Below are positions 16,344 to 25,905 of a stretch of DNA of 64,000 nt, in pieces. The notes beneath the pieces were generated by a model, which saw only the letters and a program-made list of their open reading frames with translations, was not told where the DNA came from and did not search any database. The position numbers and the translations under genes were made by a program. Positions within the stretch are counted from its first letter, which is position 1. Each line of letters opens with the position of its first letter. The stretch spans positions 1,166,001 through 1,230,000 of the forward strand of contig NZ_AP018907.1 in NCBI RefSeq assembly GCF_003966715.1, read 5' to 3'. The stretch is from Blastochloris tepida. GTDB lineage: Bacteria > Pseudomonadota > Alphaproteobacteria > Rhizobiales > Xanthobacteraceae.

Positions 16344-16435
16344 GCATCCCGTATGATTTTGCAGGGCACACCCCTGGTGTATAAGCACGCAGGCCGCCGG
16401 GGCGCTCCCGCCGCGGCGGCGTCAGGATTGGACAC

Positions 16436-17821
16436 ATGGCTGAGCGTTGGACCCCGTCGAGCTGGCGGACGAAGCCGATCGTACAGGTGCCGGACTATCC
16501 GGATCAGGCGGCCCTGGCCGCGACCGAGAAGCAGCTTTCCTCCTTTCCGCCTCTGGTTTTTGCCGGCGAGGCCCGCAAGCTGAAGAAGTCGCTGGCGAAG
16601 GTCGCGGCGGGCGAGGCGTTTTTGCTGCAGGGCGGCGATTGCGCCGAGAGCTTCGCCGAGCACACGGCCGACAACATCCGCGACTTCTTCCGGGTTTTCC
16701 TGCAGATGGCGGTCGTGATGACCTTCGCCGGCGCCGTGCCGGTGGTGAAGGTCGGCCGCATCGCCGGCCAGTTCGCCAAGCCGCGCTCGGCGCCGACCGA
16801 GACGCTGAACGGCGTTGAGCTGCCGTCCTATCGCGGCGACATCGTCAACGACATCGCCTTCACGCCCGAGGCGCGGGTGCCCGATCCGCGCCGCCAGATC
16901 TCGGCCTACCGCCAGTCGGCGGCGACGCTGAACCTGCTGCGCGCCTTCGCCACCGGCGGTTACGCCAATCTGGAGAACGCGCACCGCTGGATGCTGGGCT
17001 TCGTCAAGGACAGTCCGCAGTCCGCCCGCTACCAGCAACTCGCCGACCGCATCACCGAGGCGCTCGATTTCATGCGCGCCTGCGGCATCGACCCCGAGAC
17101 GCATCCGGAGATGCGCACCACCGACGTCTACACCAGCCACGAGGCGCTGCTGCTCGGCTATGAGGAGGCGCTGACCCGGGTCGATTCCACCACCGGCGAC
17201 TGGTACGCCACCTCCGGCCACATGCTGTGGATCGGCGACCGCACCCGCCAGCCGGAGGGCGCGCACGTCGAATACTGCCGCGGCATCAAGAACCCGATCG
17301 GCCTCAAATGCGGCCCGACGCTCTCCGCCGACGGGCTGATGACGCTGCTCGACATCCTGAACCCGGCCAACGAGCCCGGCCGCATCCAGCTCATCGCCCG
17401 CTACGGCACCGACAAGATCGCCGAGCAGTACCCGGCGCTGGTGCGGCGGGTGAAGCAGGAGGGCCGCAGCGTCATCTGGACGTGCGACCCCATGCACGGC
17501 AACACGGTGAAGGCGGCGACCGGCTTCAAGACGCGGCCGTTCGACCTGATCCTGCAGGAGGTGCGGGGCTTCTTCGCGGTGCACGAGGCCGAGGGCACGC
17601 ACCCCGGCGGCGTGCACCTGGAGATGACCGGGCGCAACGTCACCGAATGCACAGGCGGCGCGCGCGCCATCAGCGAGAACGATCTGTCGGACCGCTACCA
17701 CACCTATTGCGACCCGCGCCTCAATGCCGAGCAGGCGATCGAGCTGGCGTTCCTGATCGCCGACCTGCTCAAGAAGGCCCGCGCCGGCAAGACCCGGCCG
17801 CAGGTCGAGGCGGCGGAGTGA
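16436..17821 (+). CDS. Class II 3-deoxy-7-phosphoheptulonate synthase
   Basis: 461 residues, full length for the plant-type (class II) DAHP synthases. Condenses phosphoenolpyruvate and erythrose-4-phosphate, the first step of the shikimate pathway. Conserved blocks include [25 protein letters not shown], the GLKCGPT core, [10 protein letters not shown] and [17 protein letters not shown], which carry substrate and metal ligands. Start ATG 16436 ([20 protein letters not shown]) is the usual family N-terminus. It stands alone between repeat-rich gaps. Confidence 0.95.
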   Translation: MAERWTPSSWRTKPIVQVPDYPDQAALAATEKQLSSFPPLVFAGEARKLKKSLAKVAAGEAFLLQGGDCAESFAEHTADNIRDFFRVFLQMAVVMTFAGAVPVVKVGRIAGQFAKPRSAPTETLNGVELPSYRGDIVNDIAFTPEARVPDPRRQISAYRQSAATLNLLRAFATGGYANLENAHRWMLGFVKDSPQSARYQQLADRITEALDFMRACGIDPETHPEMRTTDVYTSHEALLLGYEEALTRVDSTTGDWYATSGHMLWIGDRTRQPEGAHVEYCRGIKNPIGLKCGPTLSADGLMTLLDILNPANEPGRIQLIARYGTDKIAEQYPALVRRVKQEGRSVIWTCDPMHGNTVKAATGFKTRPFDLILQEVRGFFAVHEAEGTHPGGVHLEMTGRNVTECTGGARAISENDLSDRYHTYCDPRLNAEQAIELAFLIADLLKKARAGKTRPQVEAAE

Positions 17822-17833
17822 CCCTCACGCGTC

Positions 17834-17996
17834 GTCCCGGGCAAGCGGCTTTAGCCGCGCGACCCGGGACCGTTCTCCGGAAGGGGTGCCTTTTCTGAGC
17901 ACGATCCCGGCTCGGCGCTTCGCGCCGTCCGGGATGACGAAGCCCAGACGGTCGTCCCGGGCAAGGGCCGCAGGCCCGCGACCCGGGACCGTTCGG
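17834..17996. repeat. Dispersed palindromic repeat R2, copy 2 (one and a half units)
   Basis: GTCCCGGGCAAGCGGC with its complement GCGCGACCCGGGACCG, a GGAAGGGG spacer, a second dyad ending CCGGGATGACG, then a further GTCCCGGGCAAG...GACCCGGGACCG unit. Confidence 0.8.
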
Positions 17997-18068
17997 GGAA
18001 ATTGGCGCAACCCCGCCGCGATGCTATGGCATAGGGGTCCGGCCTGCAGGCCGGACCCCTATGCCGTT

Positions 18069-18149
18069 CGCCGAAAAATCCTCATCGGTTCAAGGATTTT
18101 TCGGCGAGATCGTTTCCGGTATCCTGAAAGGATCAACCGGAAACCGTAT
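18069..18149. repeat. Dispersed repeat R5, copy 1
   Basis: CGCCGAAAAATCC...GGATTTTTCGGCGAGA and TTTCCGGTATCC...GGAAACCGTAT form nested inverted repeats. A related, longer copy lies at 50855-50990. The dgkA frame is open through this element, which is why the later start is preferred. Confidence 0.75.
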
Positions 18150-18174
18150 CAAGGCATCGACGGACATTTCGGGG

Positions 18175-18534
18175 ATGGCCGTGCACCGCCTCTACCGCGC
18201 GACGCTGAATTCCATCCGCGGGCTTTCCGCGGCGCTCGGCACCGAATCGGCGGTGCGCGAGGAGATGGTGCTGCTCGCCCTCGCCCTGCCGGTGGGCTGG
18301 CTGCTGTCGCCGTCGATCGGCTGGTTCGTGGCGATGATCGCGGCGCTGCTGCTGGTGCTGGCGGTCGAGATGCTGAACACCGCGATCGAGAAGCTCGCCG
18401 ACCACGTCACGCCCGAGCGCCATCCGCACATCGGCATGATCAAGGATATGGGCTCGACCGCGGTGTCGTTCGCGCTGACGGTGGCGCTGCTGGTGTGGGT
18501 TGCCGCCATCGCCGTGCATGTCGGGATCTATTGA
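18175..18534 (+). CDS. dgkA: Diacylglycerol kinase, prokaryotic type
   Basis: 119 residues, matching the small three-helix integral membrane DgkA family. Phosphorylates diacylglycerol to phosphatidic acid in the inner membrane. The amphipathic N-terminus, EEMVLLALAL and the signature AVEMLNTAIEKLADHV (catalytic Glu and Asn) are present, followed by KDMGSTAVSFAL. ATG 18175 is chosen because upstream codons fall in repeat R5. nadE follows after 31 bp. Confidence 0.93.
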   Translation: MAVHRLYRATLNSIRGLSAALGTESAVREEMVLLALALPVGWLLSPSIGWFVAMIAALLLVLAVEMLNTAIEKLADHVTPERHPHIGMIKDMGSTAVSFALTVALLVWVAAIAVHVGIY

Positions 18535-18565
18535 GGCGAGCGGGCGCGCGGCGTACACGAAAGCC

Positions 18566-20242
18566 ATGCTCCAGAGCCTCACCATCGCCCTTGCCCAGCT
18601 CAATCCCACGGTCGGCGACATCGCCGGCAATGCCGAGAAGGTGCGGCGCGCCCGCGCCGAGGCGGCGGCCGGTGGCGCCGACCTCGTGCTGTTTCCCGAA
18701 CTGTTCCTGGCCGGCTATCCGCCCGAGGATCTGGTGCTCAAGCCAGCTTTCCTCGCCGCATGCCGCGCCGCCATCGAGGCGCTGGCCAAGGAAACGGCGG
18801 ATGGCGGGCCGGCGCTGATCGTCGGCACCCCCTGGGTGGAGGCGGGCGAGCTCCACAATGCGGTGGCTGTGCTCGATGGCGGCGCCATCGTCGCGCTGCG
18901 GTTCAAGGTCGATCTGCCGAACTATGGCGTGTTCGACGAGAAGCGAGTGTTCATGCCGGGGCCGTTGCCGGCGCCGGTCGCGCTGCGTGGCGTGCGCCTC
19001 GGCCTGCCGATCTGCGAGGACATCTGGGGGCCCGCGCCGGTGGCGCACCTCGCCGCGGCCGGCGCCGAGATCCTGCTGGTGCCGAACGGCTCGCCCTATC
19101 GCCGCACCATCGGCGAGCAGCGCCGGGCGGTGGCGGCGGCGCGCGTCTCCGAGACCGGCCTGCCGCTCGCCTATCTCAACCAGATCGGCGGCCAGGACGA
19201 GCTGGTGTTCGACGGCGCGTCCTTCCTGCTCAATGGCGACCGCGCCCCGGCCGCGCAGCTTGCGGCGTTTGCCGAGACCATCGCGCTCACCCGCTGGACC
19301 AGGACCGCCGCCGGCTGGCGCTGCTGGCAGGGGCCCGATGCCGGTGTGCCGGCCGAGGACGAGGCCAACTACGCCGCCTGCGTGCTGGGGCTGAAGGATT
19401 ATGTCGACAAGAACCGGTTTCCCGGCGTGGTGCTGGGGCTCTCGGGCGGCATCGACTCGGCGCTGTGCGCGGCGATGGCGGTGGATGCGCTGGGGCCTGC
19501 GCGCGTCCATTGCGTGATGCTGCCCTATCGCTACACGTCCAACCAGTCGCTGTCGGACGCCGCCGACATCGCCACCCGGCTGGGCGTGCGCTACGACATC
19601 GTGCCGATCGCCCCGGCGGTCGAGGGGCTGGAGGCGGCGCTGGCACCGCTGTTCGCCGGCAGGCCGCGCGACGTGACGGAGGAGAACCTCCAGTCGCGCG
19701 CCCGCGGCACCATCCTGATGTCGGTCTCCAACAAGTTCGGATCGATGGTGGTGACCACCGGCAACAAGAGCGAGATGTCGACCGGCTACGCCACGCTCTA
19801 TGGCGACATGAACGGCGGCTACAACCCGATCAAGGACCTCTACAAGACCGAGGTGTGGCGGCTGTCGCGCCTGCGCAACCGCTGGAAGCCGGCGGGCGCG
19901 CTCGGCCCGGACGGCGAGGTGATCCCCGAGGCGATCATCGACCGGCCGCCGACCGCCGAACTGAAGGACAACCAGACCGACCAGGACACCCTGCCGCCCT
20001 ACGAGGTGCTGGACGACATTCTGGAACGGCTGGTCGAGAAGGAGATGCCGATCGCCGACATCGCCGCTGTCGGCCACGATGTCGAGACGGTGCGCCGGGT
20101 CGAGCGCATGCTGACGCTGGCCGAATACAAGCGCCGGCAGGCGGCGCCGGGCGTCAAGGTGACCGAGAAGAATTTCGGCCGCGACCGGCGCTATCCCATC
20201 ACCAACCGCTTCCGCGATCCGGGGCCGGACGCGGCGCGGTGA
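18566..20242 (+). CDS. nadE: Glutamine-dependent NAD+ synthetase
   Basis: 558 residues in two domains. The N-terminal nitrilase-type glutaminase has Glu in LFPELFLAGYPPED (about 45), Lys in RFKVDLPNYGVFDE and Cys in LPICEDIWG (about 150). The C-terminal synthetase has the P-loop LSGGIDSALCA near 293 and TGNKSEMSTGYATLYGDMNG. It converts deamido-NAD+ to NAD+ using ammonia from glutamine. ATG 18566 (MLQSLTIALAQLNPTVGD) is the family N-terminus. It converges with the DUF2865 gene, with only 4 bp between the stops. Confidence 0.95.
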   Translation: MLQSLTIALAQLNPTVGDIAGNAEKVRRARAEAAAGGADLVLFPELFLAGYPPEDLVLKPAFLAACRAAIEALAKETADGGPALIVGTPWVEAGELHNAVAVLDGGAIVALRFKVDLPNYGVFDEKRVFMPGPLPAPVALRGVRLGLPICEDIWGPAPVAHLAAAGAEILLVPNGSPYRRTIGEQRRAVAAARVSETGLPLAYLNQIGGQDELVFDGASFLLNGDRAPAAQLAAFAETIALTRWTRTAAGWRCWQGPDAGVPAEDEANYAACVLGLKDYVDKNRFPGVVLGLSGGIDSALCAAMAVDALGPARVHCVMLPYRYTSNQSLSDAADIATRLGVRYDIVPIAPAVEGLEAALAPLFAGRPRDVTEENLQSRARGTILMSVSNKFGSMVVTTGNKSEMSTGYATLYGDMNGGYNPIKDLYKTEVWRLSRLRNRWKPAGALGPDGEVIPEAIIDRPPTAELKDNQTDQDTLPPYEVLDDILERLVEKEMPIADIAAVGHDVETVRRVERMLTLAEYKRRQAAPGVKVTEKNFGRDRRYPITNRFRDPGPDAAR

Positions 20243-20246
20243 CCGC

Positions 20247-21437
20247 TCACCGGCCCGGCAGGAACGTCGGGCCGACCGCGCGCACCCGGCGTCCGTCGGG
20301 GCTGGTCTCGGCTGGCCGCAGCTCGGGAGCGGGCGGCGCCGGCTCGGGCGGCGGCGGCAGGGCGACCACGGGCTCGGGCTGTGACCGCTCGTCCTTGCGG
20401 CCCGCCTTCTTGCTCTTGCGGTCGGTGCGGGGCTGGGCCGGCTGCGCAGCCGCCTTGTCCTTGGCCGCCGCCAGCGCCTCCTGCTGCATGGCGCGCGAGC
20501 GCTCCTCGGTCACCACGATGTCGCCGCGCTGCACCGTGTCGTCGAGATGGCCGATGGCCTCGGCCCAGCTTTGCCCGGCCGGCTTGCAGGCGCAGCTCGG
20601 GTCGAAGGTCTGGCGGTATCTGAAGGCGTTGGGCAGCCGGGTATAGGCCTGCCCGGAGGTGGTGACGGCGTGCGAGACGTCCTCGCCGGGGTTGCGGTGG
20701 ACGTAGAGCGCCACCTCGGCGGCGGGGCACTGGGCGCGGCAGATCTGCTCGTCCTCGCCGAACTTGGCGGGCGTGGCCGAGAAGCTGATCGGGAAATAGA
20801 AGCCGTCGCAGGCGCGCACGCACAGCGTGCGGTAAGTGCCGACCGAGGGCACCTCGGTATAGCCGTCATCCTCGCCCGGCGGAGCGTAGGGGTTGTCGTC
20901 CTGCATGACGTCGGGGCGGCCGAACAGCTGTTCGAGGAAGTTGCCCGGCCGCGCCACGCGCGCGGGCGGCAGCGCCGCACGGTATTGCGGGCCGCAATTG
21001 TTCTGGCTGAGGGCCGCCAGCACCTGCCGGCGCCGGAACTCGCGGTCGGGCCCCTGCGCCCCCTGCACGCGGGAGAGCTCGGCCATCATGCGCTCGAGGC
21101 TCTGCTGCAGGCGGTCGATCTGGCGCTCCAGCCGCTCGCACTGGGGCGGGCGCTCGGGGGCGCCGAACAGGAAGAAGTTGGGCGCCCGCGCGCAGCCGAT
21201 GCGCTGGGCCTGGGCGATGGTGCGGTCGAGCTCGTTCTGCTGCTTGCCGATCGCGTCCTCGTAGCGGCGCTGCTCGGCGGCGTCGGCCGCCGACGGCCGG
21301 TCGATCCGCGCCAGCTCGGCCTCCAGCCGGATGCACGCCTGCACCCGCGGCTGCGGATACACGGTCTGGGCTTGGACGACGGCCGAACCGCCGAGAAGGG
21401 CCGCAAGCGCGGCGAGGGGAATGACGACGGCGAGCAT
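20247..21437 (-). CDS. DUF2865 exported protein
   Basis: 396 residues. The signal peptide (to about VVQA, residue 22) is followed by a coiled-coil-like region with paired Cys (ACIRLEAEL, IGCARAP, QCERLERQ). The DUF2865 core follows: YRTLCVRACDGFYFPISFSA, DEQICRAQCPAAEVALY and FDPSCACKPAGQSW. The tail is Pro/Lys-rich and disordered. The Cys-rich core suggests disulfides in the periplasm. The family is largely confined to Hyphomicrobiales and has no known function. Confidence 0.85.
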   Translation of the reverse strand: MLAVVIPLAALAALLGGSAVVQAQTVYPQPRVQACIRLEAELARIDRPSAADAAEQRRYEDAIGKQQNELDRTIAQAQRIGCARAPNFFLFGAPERPPQCERLERQIDRLQQSLERMMAELSRVQGAQGPDREFRRRQVLAALSQNNCGPQYRAALPPARVARPGNFLEQLFGRPDVMQDDNPYAPPGEDDGYTEVPSVGTYRTLCVRACDGFYFPISFSATPAKFGEDEQICRAQCPAAEVALYVHRNPGEDVSHAVTTSGQAYTRLPNAFRYRQTFDPSCACKPAGQSWAEAIGHLDDTVQRGDIVVTEERSRAMQQEALAAAKDKAAAQPAQPRTDRKSKKAGRKDERSQPEPVVALPPPPEPAPPAPELRPAETSPDGRRVRAVGPTFLPGR

Positions 21438-21638
21438 CGTGCTCTCGGAATTGGGGCGGGCCTGCCGGCGAATCTATACGATTTCCAGCATTCATCGTCC
21501 GGTCCCGCGGTCGAATCGGCCGCGGATCCGGAGTCAGGCTGGAACTGTCGAAGAGTCACTCAAGCGGGGCTTGGTGTCCGATTTATGGACAGGGGACCAT
21601 GCCGCCGGTTTTCCGGTTCCTTGGGCTCGAGAACCGTC

Positions 21639-22190
21639 TCAGTCCAGCTCGTCGTCGGCGCCCGCCGGGCCTTCGGCAGCCCACACCGAGGCGCGGGCGG
21701 TCAACTTCTCGAATATGCTCTCCAGCGCCGCGCGCTCGGCCGGGTCGAGGTCGGCCAGCATGCGGTCGGCGAACTCGACCGCCGAGGGCACAATGGCTTG
21801 GTAGATCGCCTGGCCGTCCTCGGTCAGCGACAGGAAGGCCTCGCGCAGGTCCGCCTTGTTGGACCGGCGCACCAGCAGCCCGCGCCGTTCCAGGGTGGCG
21901 ACGGCGCGCGACACCTTGGTCTTGTGCATGTGGCTGTGGGTGCCGACCTGCTTGGCGGTGAGCGTGCCGAACTGGCCGATGGTGGCGATGACGCGCCATT
22001 CGGGAATGGCGATGCCGAACCGCTCGTCGAAGATCCGCCCGAGCGCCCGCAGCACCAGCGCCGACAGGACGTTGAGGCGGTAGGGCAGGAAGGTCTCCAG
22101 CCGCAGCAGCGGGTCGCTTGGCGGGGTTGGCAGCGTATCGGCCGGCGCCCCGTCGTCTCGGGCGCCCGGCATCAGGGAGCGAGGTTGCAT
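21639..22190 (-). CDS. MarR-family transcriptional regulator
   Basis: 183 residues from ATG 22190. The winged helix is visible: FGIAIPEWRVIATIGQFG, TAKQVGTHSHMHKTKVSRAV (recognition helix) and LERRGLLVRRSNKADLREAF (wing), flanked by dimerisation helices. MarR proteins usually repress a neighbouring gene until a small phenolic or oxidant binds. The TRAP binding protein upstream on the same strand is a possible target, but no operator is obvious. An alternative start is ATG 22172. Confidence 0.85.
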   Translation of the reverse strand: MQPRSLMPGARDDGAPADTLPTPPSDPLLRLETFLPYRLNVLSALVLRALGRIFDERFGIAIPEWRVIATIGQFGTLTAKQVGTHSHMHKTKVSRAVATLERRGLLVRRSNKADLREAFLSLTEDGQAIYQAIVPSAVEFADRMLADLDPAERAALESIFEKLTARASVWAAEGPAGADDELD

Positions 22191-22454
22191 GCGCAACTAT
22201 CTTCCGATGAAAAAAGACTCTCTCGGACGAACCGGTCGCAACGGGATAGCTCACCGCGCCGGCAATGGAAAGAACCTTGGTGTCCGTGCGTTTCCGCAAG
22301 GGGAGGGGCGCGGCGGTCTGGGCCGAGAGCCGCGCGGCGAGCCGCCGTCCGTCCGGCGTGGCGGTAATCTGCGGCCGAAACATCCGCCGGACCGGTTCCG
22401 GGCCCGGCCGGGGCCGCTCGTGAGCGGTCCCGGCCGTGTTCTGTTCGCGGCCGC

Positions 22455-23543
22455 TTACGACCGCCCGCGCGTGCGCGCCATGAAGGAGTCGAACGACAGT
22501 TCGCCGACCTGCCACCACGCCAGCTGGTCGGCGCGATAGGCGTTGACCGAGTCGAGGCACTTCTTGAAGTCGGGGTTCTTGGCGGCCATCTCGGCCAGCA
22601 GCTCGTTGGAGGCCTTCAGCGCTGCCTCCATGATCGCCTGCGGGAAGGGCCGCAGCTCGGTGCCGGCGGCGAGCAGCTTGCGCAGCGCCGGGGCGTTCAC
22701 CGTGTCGTACTTGGCGAGCATCCAGACATTGGCGGCGTCGCACGCCTGCTTCAGGATCGCCTGATAGGCCGGCGGCAGCTCGTTGTACTTTTCCAGATTG
22801 GCGATGAAGTGGATCATCGCCCCGCCTTCCCACCAGCCCGGATAGTAGTAGTACTTCGCGACGCGGTAGAGGCCGGTCTTCTCGTCGTCATAGGGGCCGA
22901 CGAACTCGGCGGCGTCGATGGTGCCGCGCTCCAGCGCCGAATAGACGTCGCCCGGCGCGATCACCTGCGGCACCACGCCGAGCCGCGCCAGCACCTGGCC
23001 GCCCATGCCGGCGATGCGGAATTTGAGGCCCTGGAGGTCGGCGACGTCCTTAAGCTCCTTGCGGAAGAAGCCGCCCATCTGGCAGCCCGAATTGCCGGCC
23101 AGGAAGCCGATGGCGTTGAACTTGGCGAGCGAGGCGTTGATGAGCTCGGCGCCATCGGCAAAATGCCACCACGCATTGGCCATGCGGGCATTGAGGCCGA
23201 ACGGCGAGCCGGTGCCGAACACCAGGACCGGATCCTTGCCGGTGTAGAAATAGGTCGGCGTGTGGGCGCACTCGACCGCGCCGGTGGTGACCGCGTCCAG
23301 CGCCTGCAGCGCCGGCACCAGCTCGCCGGCCGCGAAGCACTGGATCTGGAACCGGCCGTCGGTGGCATCGGACACGTATTTGGCGAGCGTCTGGGCGGTG
23401 CCGAAGATGGTGTCGAGGGTCTTGGGGAAGCTCGACGTCAGACGCCATTTCACTTCGGGCATGCTCTGGGCCACCGCGGGGCTGGCCACGGCGCCTGCGG
23501 CAGCGGCAACAGCCGCACCTCTGAGAAATGTCCGTCTTTCCAT
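22455..23543 (-). CDS. TRAP transporter solute-binding protein, DctP family, Tat-exported
   Basis: 362 residues. The Tat signal MERRTFLRGAAVAAAAGAVA precedes the mature protein (KWRLTSSFPKTLDTIFGTAQ). The DctP fold shows in GLKFRIAGMGGQVLARLGV and GTIDAAEFVGPYDDEKTGLY, the carboxylate-binding Arg region. Such proteins bind an organic acid and deliver it to a DctQM permease. A clear ribosome site (AGGAGG) fixes the start at 23543. No DctQ or DctM gene is in the window, so it must serve a permease encoded elsewhere. Ligand unknown; the sequence type resembles 2-oxo/aromatic acid binders. Confidence 0.88.
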   Translation of the reverse strand: MERRTFLRGAAVAAAAGAVASPAVAQSMPEVKWRLTSSFPKTLDTIFGTAQTLAKYVSDATDGRFQIQCFAAGELVPALQALDAVTTGAVECAHTPTYFYTGKDPVLVFGTGSPFGLNARMANAWWHFADGAELINASLAKFNAIGFLAGNSGCQMGGFFRKELKDVADLQGLKFRIAGMGGQVLARLGVVPQVIAPGDVYSALERGTIDAAEFVGPYDDEKTGLYRVAKYYYYPGWWEGGAMIHFIANLEKYNELPPAYQAILKQACDAANVWMLAKYDTVNAPALRKLLAAGTELRPFPQAIMEAALKASNELLAEMAAKNPDFKKCLDSVNAYRADQLAWWQVGELSFDSFMARTRGRS

Positions 23544-23725
23544 CGTCGAGTCCTCCTGCGGGCGTGCGAAACGCGGCGCCGATTGCACTACGCTCTCTCC
23601 GCGCGGCCGGCAACCGAGCGAAGATGAAACCGCGGCCGATGCGGTCCGCCGCGGCCGGAACGTCTCGAACTTGTGACGTCTCGAACTGGCGGCGGACGGC
23701 CCCTATATGGAGGGCGGAGGGCAGG

Positions 23726-24241
23726 ATGATGATCAACAGGATTTCGTGTGCGGCGATGGCGGCGGTGGCCGCCCTGGTGCTGGCGGGCCCGGCGGCGGCG
23801 GCCGAGCCCGATCTGATCTTCCGCAAATCGACCGTGTGGAAGATGCTGACGCCGGACGACAAGCTCGCCACCTATGCGATCGACGATCCCGACGTGGAGG
23901 GCGTGGCGTGCCACTTCACCGTGCCGGAGCGCGGCGGGGTGTCGGGCATGTTCGGCCTCGCCGAGGAGGTGTCGGACGTGTCGCTGGCCTGCCGGCAGGT
24001 TGCGCCGATCCGCTTCACGTCCAAGTTTTCGCAGGGCGACGTGGTGTTCCGCCAGTCGCGCTCGCTGTTCTTCAAGAGGATGCAGATCGTGCGCGGCTGC
24101 GACACCAAGCGCAACGTGCTGGTCTACCTCGTCTATTCGGACAAGCTGATCGAGGGCTCACCGAAGAACTCGACCTCGACGGTGCCGATCATGCCCTGGG
24201 GCGGCGACACGCCGGAGCGCTGCGAGAATTTTCTGAAGTGA
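23726..24241 (+). CDS. creA: CreA-family periplasmic protein
   Basis: 171 residues. The signal peptide (to LAGPAAAA) is followed by the CreA domain: IDDPDVEGVACHFT, EVSDVSLACRQVAPIRF and RSLFFKRMQIVRGCDTKRN, with conserved Cys pairs, and the ending IMPWGG. The family is widespread in proteobacteria and of unknown function. It is divergent from the TRAP binding protein. ATG 23726 follows GGAGGGCAGG. Confidence 0.88.
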   Translation: MMINRISCAAMAAVAALVLAGPAAAAEPDLIFRKSTVWKMLTPDDKLATYAIDDPDVEGVACHFTVPERGGVSGMFGLAEEVSDVSLACRQVAPIRFTSKFSQGDVVFRQSRSLFFKRMQIVRGCDTKRNVLVYLVYSDKLIEGSPKNSTSTVPIMPWGGDTPERCENFLK

Positions 24242-24302
24242 GAGCGGCTTGCCCGCGCGGTCTCTGCCGAGCGTGAGCGAGCCGGGATCGGCATGTTCGG
24301 GC

Positions 24303-24334
24303 CTTGTCATCCCGGGCGAGGCGAAGCCGAGAGC
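24303..24334. repeat. Left part of palindromic repeat R2 cut by IS110
   Basis: TTGTCATCCCGGGCGAGGCG begins an R2 unit that stops abruptly and appears to resume after the IS at about 25492. Confidence 0.6.
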
Positions 24335-25491
24335 AACTGTCATGCGGTTTTGGGGTCTCGCCAGGGTTTGTTGTCTCGAATCATGGCGTTGAGGATGGTC
24401 AGGAGCTTTCTGGCGATGGCGATGAGGGCGACCTTAGCGGGTTTTCCGCGGGCTTTGAGGTCGGCGTAGAGCTGTTTGGCCCACGGGTTCCAGTGGATGG
24501 CGGCGAAGGCGGCGAGATAGCAGGCGCGCTTGAGCGCGCGGCGTCCGGCCTCGATATGGGCCGGCCGCCGCGCTTTGCCGCTGTCGTTGCGATAGGGTGC
24601 GCAGCCGCCGATGGCACCGGCTTGGCGGGGGGTGAACCGGCCGAGTTCGGGAGCTTCTGCGAGCAGGACGCGGGCCGTCTTGTTGGCGATCCCCGGCACC
24701 GAGGTGATGATCTTGGCCTTGGCGTCCATCGCCGGATCGGCGGCGATCAACGCCTCGATGGCCTGTTCGGCCGCGGCGACGGTCTCGCGCAGGGCGGCGA
24801 TTTCGGCATCGAGCCGGGCGGTGATGGCCGCCAGGGTGGGGTGGGCCTTGCGGTTCTCGAGGCGGCGGATGTCGGCCTCGGCGCGGGTGATTTCGCGCAC
24901 CCAGGCGGTCAGGTCGCTCTGCGCTTGCGAGGGCTCCGGGAACGGCCGGCAGGGGTGATGCAGCATGAAGGCGCGGATGATGCGGGCGTCGAGCGGATCG
25001 CTCTTGGCGCGCTGGCCGCAGGCCTTGGCGAACTGGCGGCAGCGCCAGCTGTCGACCTGCAGCACGGTGAGGCCGGCCTCGCGCAGCACCGCGACCGCCA
25101 GGCGTTCATAGCCGCCGGTCGGCTCCAGGCCGGCGGTGGTGAGCCCGGCCTTCACCAGGCGCCTGGCCAAGCGCTGGAGAGCCGCGGGGGTGTTATCGAC
25201 GCGCTCGACCTTGGTGTCGTCGAAGGCGATGTCGAGCCAGTCCTTGGAGACATCGATGCCCACAAGGTGGGTGGCAAGCGGCGTCGGGTGTGGCAGCATG
25301 GCAAGCATCCCAGGCTTGGAAGCGGGGTCAAAAGCCCCGTGCAACTGTTCGGGTTGGCTTGGGACGGACGGCCGCTTCTGCTCGCGACGGCCTCGAAGGC
25401 TCACCCGGGATACGGCGTGCCGCCCGCACCGGCTCGGGGTGGCCACCCCGAGCCGGTGCACCCATCAAAGCACAGTTCGCCGTTCCAACCC
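24335..25491 (-). mobile_element. IS110-family insertion sequence
   Basis: Contains a single transposase gene. The boundaries are estimated from where repeat R2 is interrupted and resumes, since IS110 elements lack clear terminal inverted repeats. A strong hairpin (GGCTCGGGGTGGCCACCCCGAGCC) lies near the right end. Confidence 0.65.
24340..25308 (-). CDS. IS110-family transposase
   Basis: 322 residues. A DEDD-type transposase with VGIDVSKDWLDIAFDD at the N-terminus (RuvC-like DEDD domain), GLEPTGGYERLAV, SDPLDARIIRAFM, and a C-terminal Transposase_20 domain with SVPGIANKTARVLLAE and GGCAPYRNDSGKARR carrying the conserved Ser. Both domains are intact, so the element may be active. The start is 25308 (or 25299); the upstream frame reads through the IS end. 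IS110 elements use a structured guide RNA from their non-coding end for target choice. Confidence 0.93.
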   Translation of the reverse strand: MLAMLPHPTPLATHLVGIDVSKDWLDIAFDDTKVERVDNTPAALQRLARRLVKAGLTTAGLEPTGGYERLAVAVLREAGLTVLQVDSWRCRQFAKACGQRAKSDPLDARIIRAFMLHHPCRPFPEPSQAQSDLTAWVREITRAEADIRRLENRKAHPTLAAITARLDAEIAALRETVAAAEQAIEALIAADPAMDAKAKIITSVPGIANKTARVLLAEAPELGRFTPRQAGAIGGCAPYRNDSGKARRPAHIEAGRRALKRACYLAAFAAIHWNPWAKQLYADLKARGKPAKVALIAIARKLLTILNAMIRDNKPWRDPKTA

Positions 25492-25572
25492 GGGATCGTC
25501 TTCCGGAAAGACCTCTATCCGGCACACGGTCCCGGGTCGCGCGGCTGGCGCCGCTTGCCCGGGACGACAGGC
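25492..25572. repeat. Right part of repeat R2 after IS110
   Basis: CCCGGGATCG, a GGAAAG spacer, GGTCCCGGGTCGCGCGGC and GCCCGGGACGACAGG complete the R2 module begun at 24303. Confidence 0.65.
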
Positions 25573-25578
25573 GGGGCG

Positions 25579-25905
25579 TCAGCGCGAGCAGATGATGGCG
25601 ATCAGCTCGCCGCAGGCGCGGCCGCTGCAGTTGGCGGCGAGCTGGGCCCCTTGCGAGGCCTGCCGCGTGCCGGCGGAATTGGTGCGGTCGAGACGGCCGA
25701 AATCGACCACGGTCTGGTAGTCGCGGCTGTGGCACCAGGCGGCGGCGGCCGCCTGTCCGCACGGGCGGCCTTCGGCCAGGCACTGGTCGACGCCGTAGCC
25801 ATCGAAATTGGAGATCACGAACGTCTCGGTCTCGACGGCGGCGGCGGTGGTGGCCGACAGGCCGAGGGCGACGACGGCGGACAACAGGGGGCGGGGGAAA
25901 CGCAT
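25579..25905 (-). CDS. Small Cys-containing exported protein
   Basis: 108 residues. The signal peptide MRFPRPLLSAVVALGLSATT (cleavage about AAA at 23) leaves a mature chain with six Cys (QCLAEG, PCGQAA, WCHSRD, NCSGRACGE, IICSR), which suggests disulfides in the periplasm. Short secreted proteins of this kind are frequent in Hyphomicrobiales. I do not recognise the family. Confidence 0.65.
   Translation of the reverse strand: MRFPRPLLSAVVALGLSATTAAAVETETFVISNFDGYGVDQCLAEGRPCGQAAAAAWCHSRDYQTVVDFGRLDRTNSAGTRQASQGAQLAANCSGRACGELIAIICSR

Larger units (their letters stand above)
15682..16435. other. Gene-free 750 bp made largely of dispersed repeats
   Basis: Contains an AT-richer stretch at 15690-15780, likely the promoter region of the exosortase substrate, then repeat R4 (16002-16130) and repeat R1 (16237-16343). 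No open frame here looks like a protein. Confidence 0.55.
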
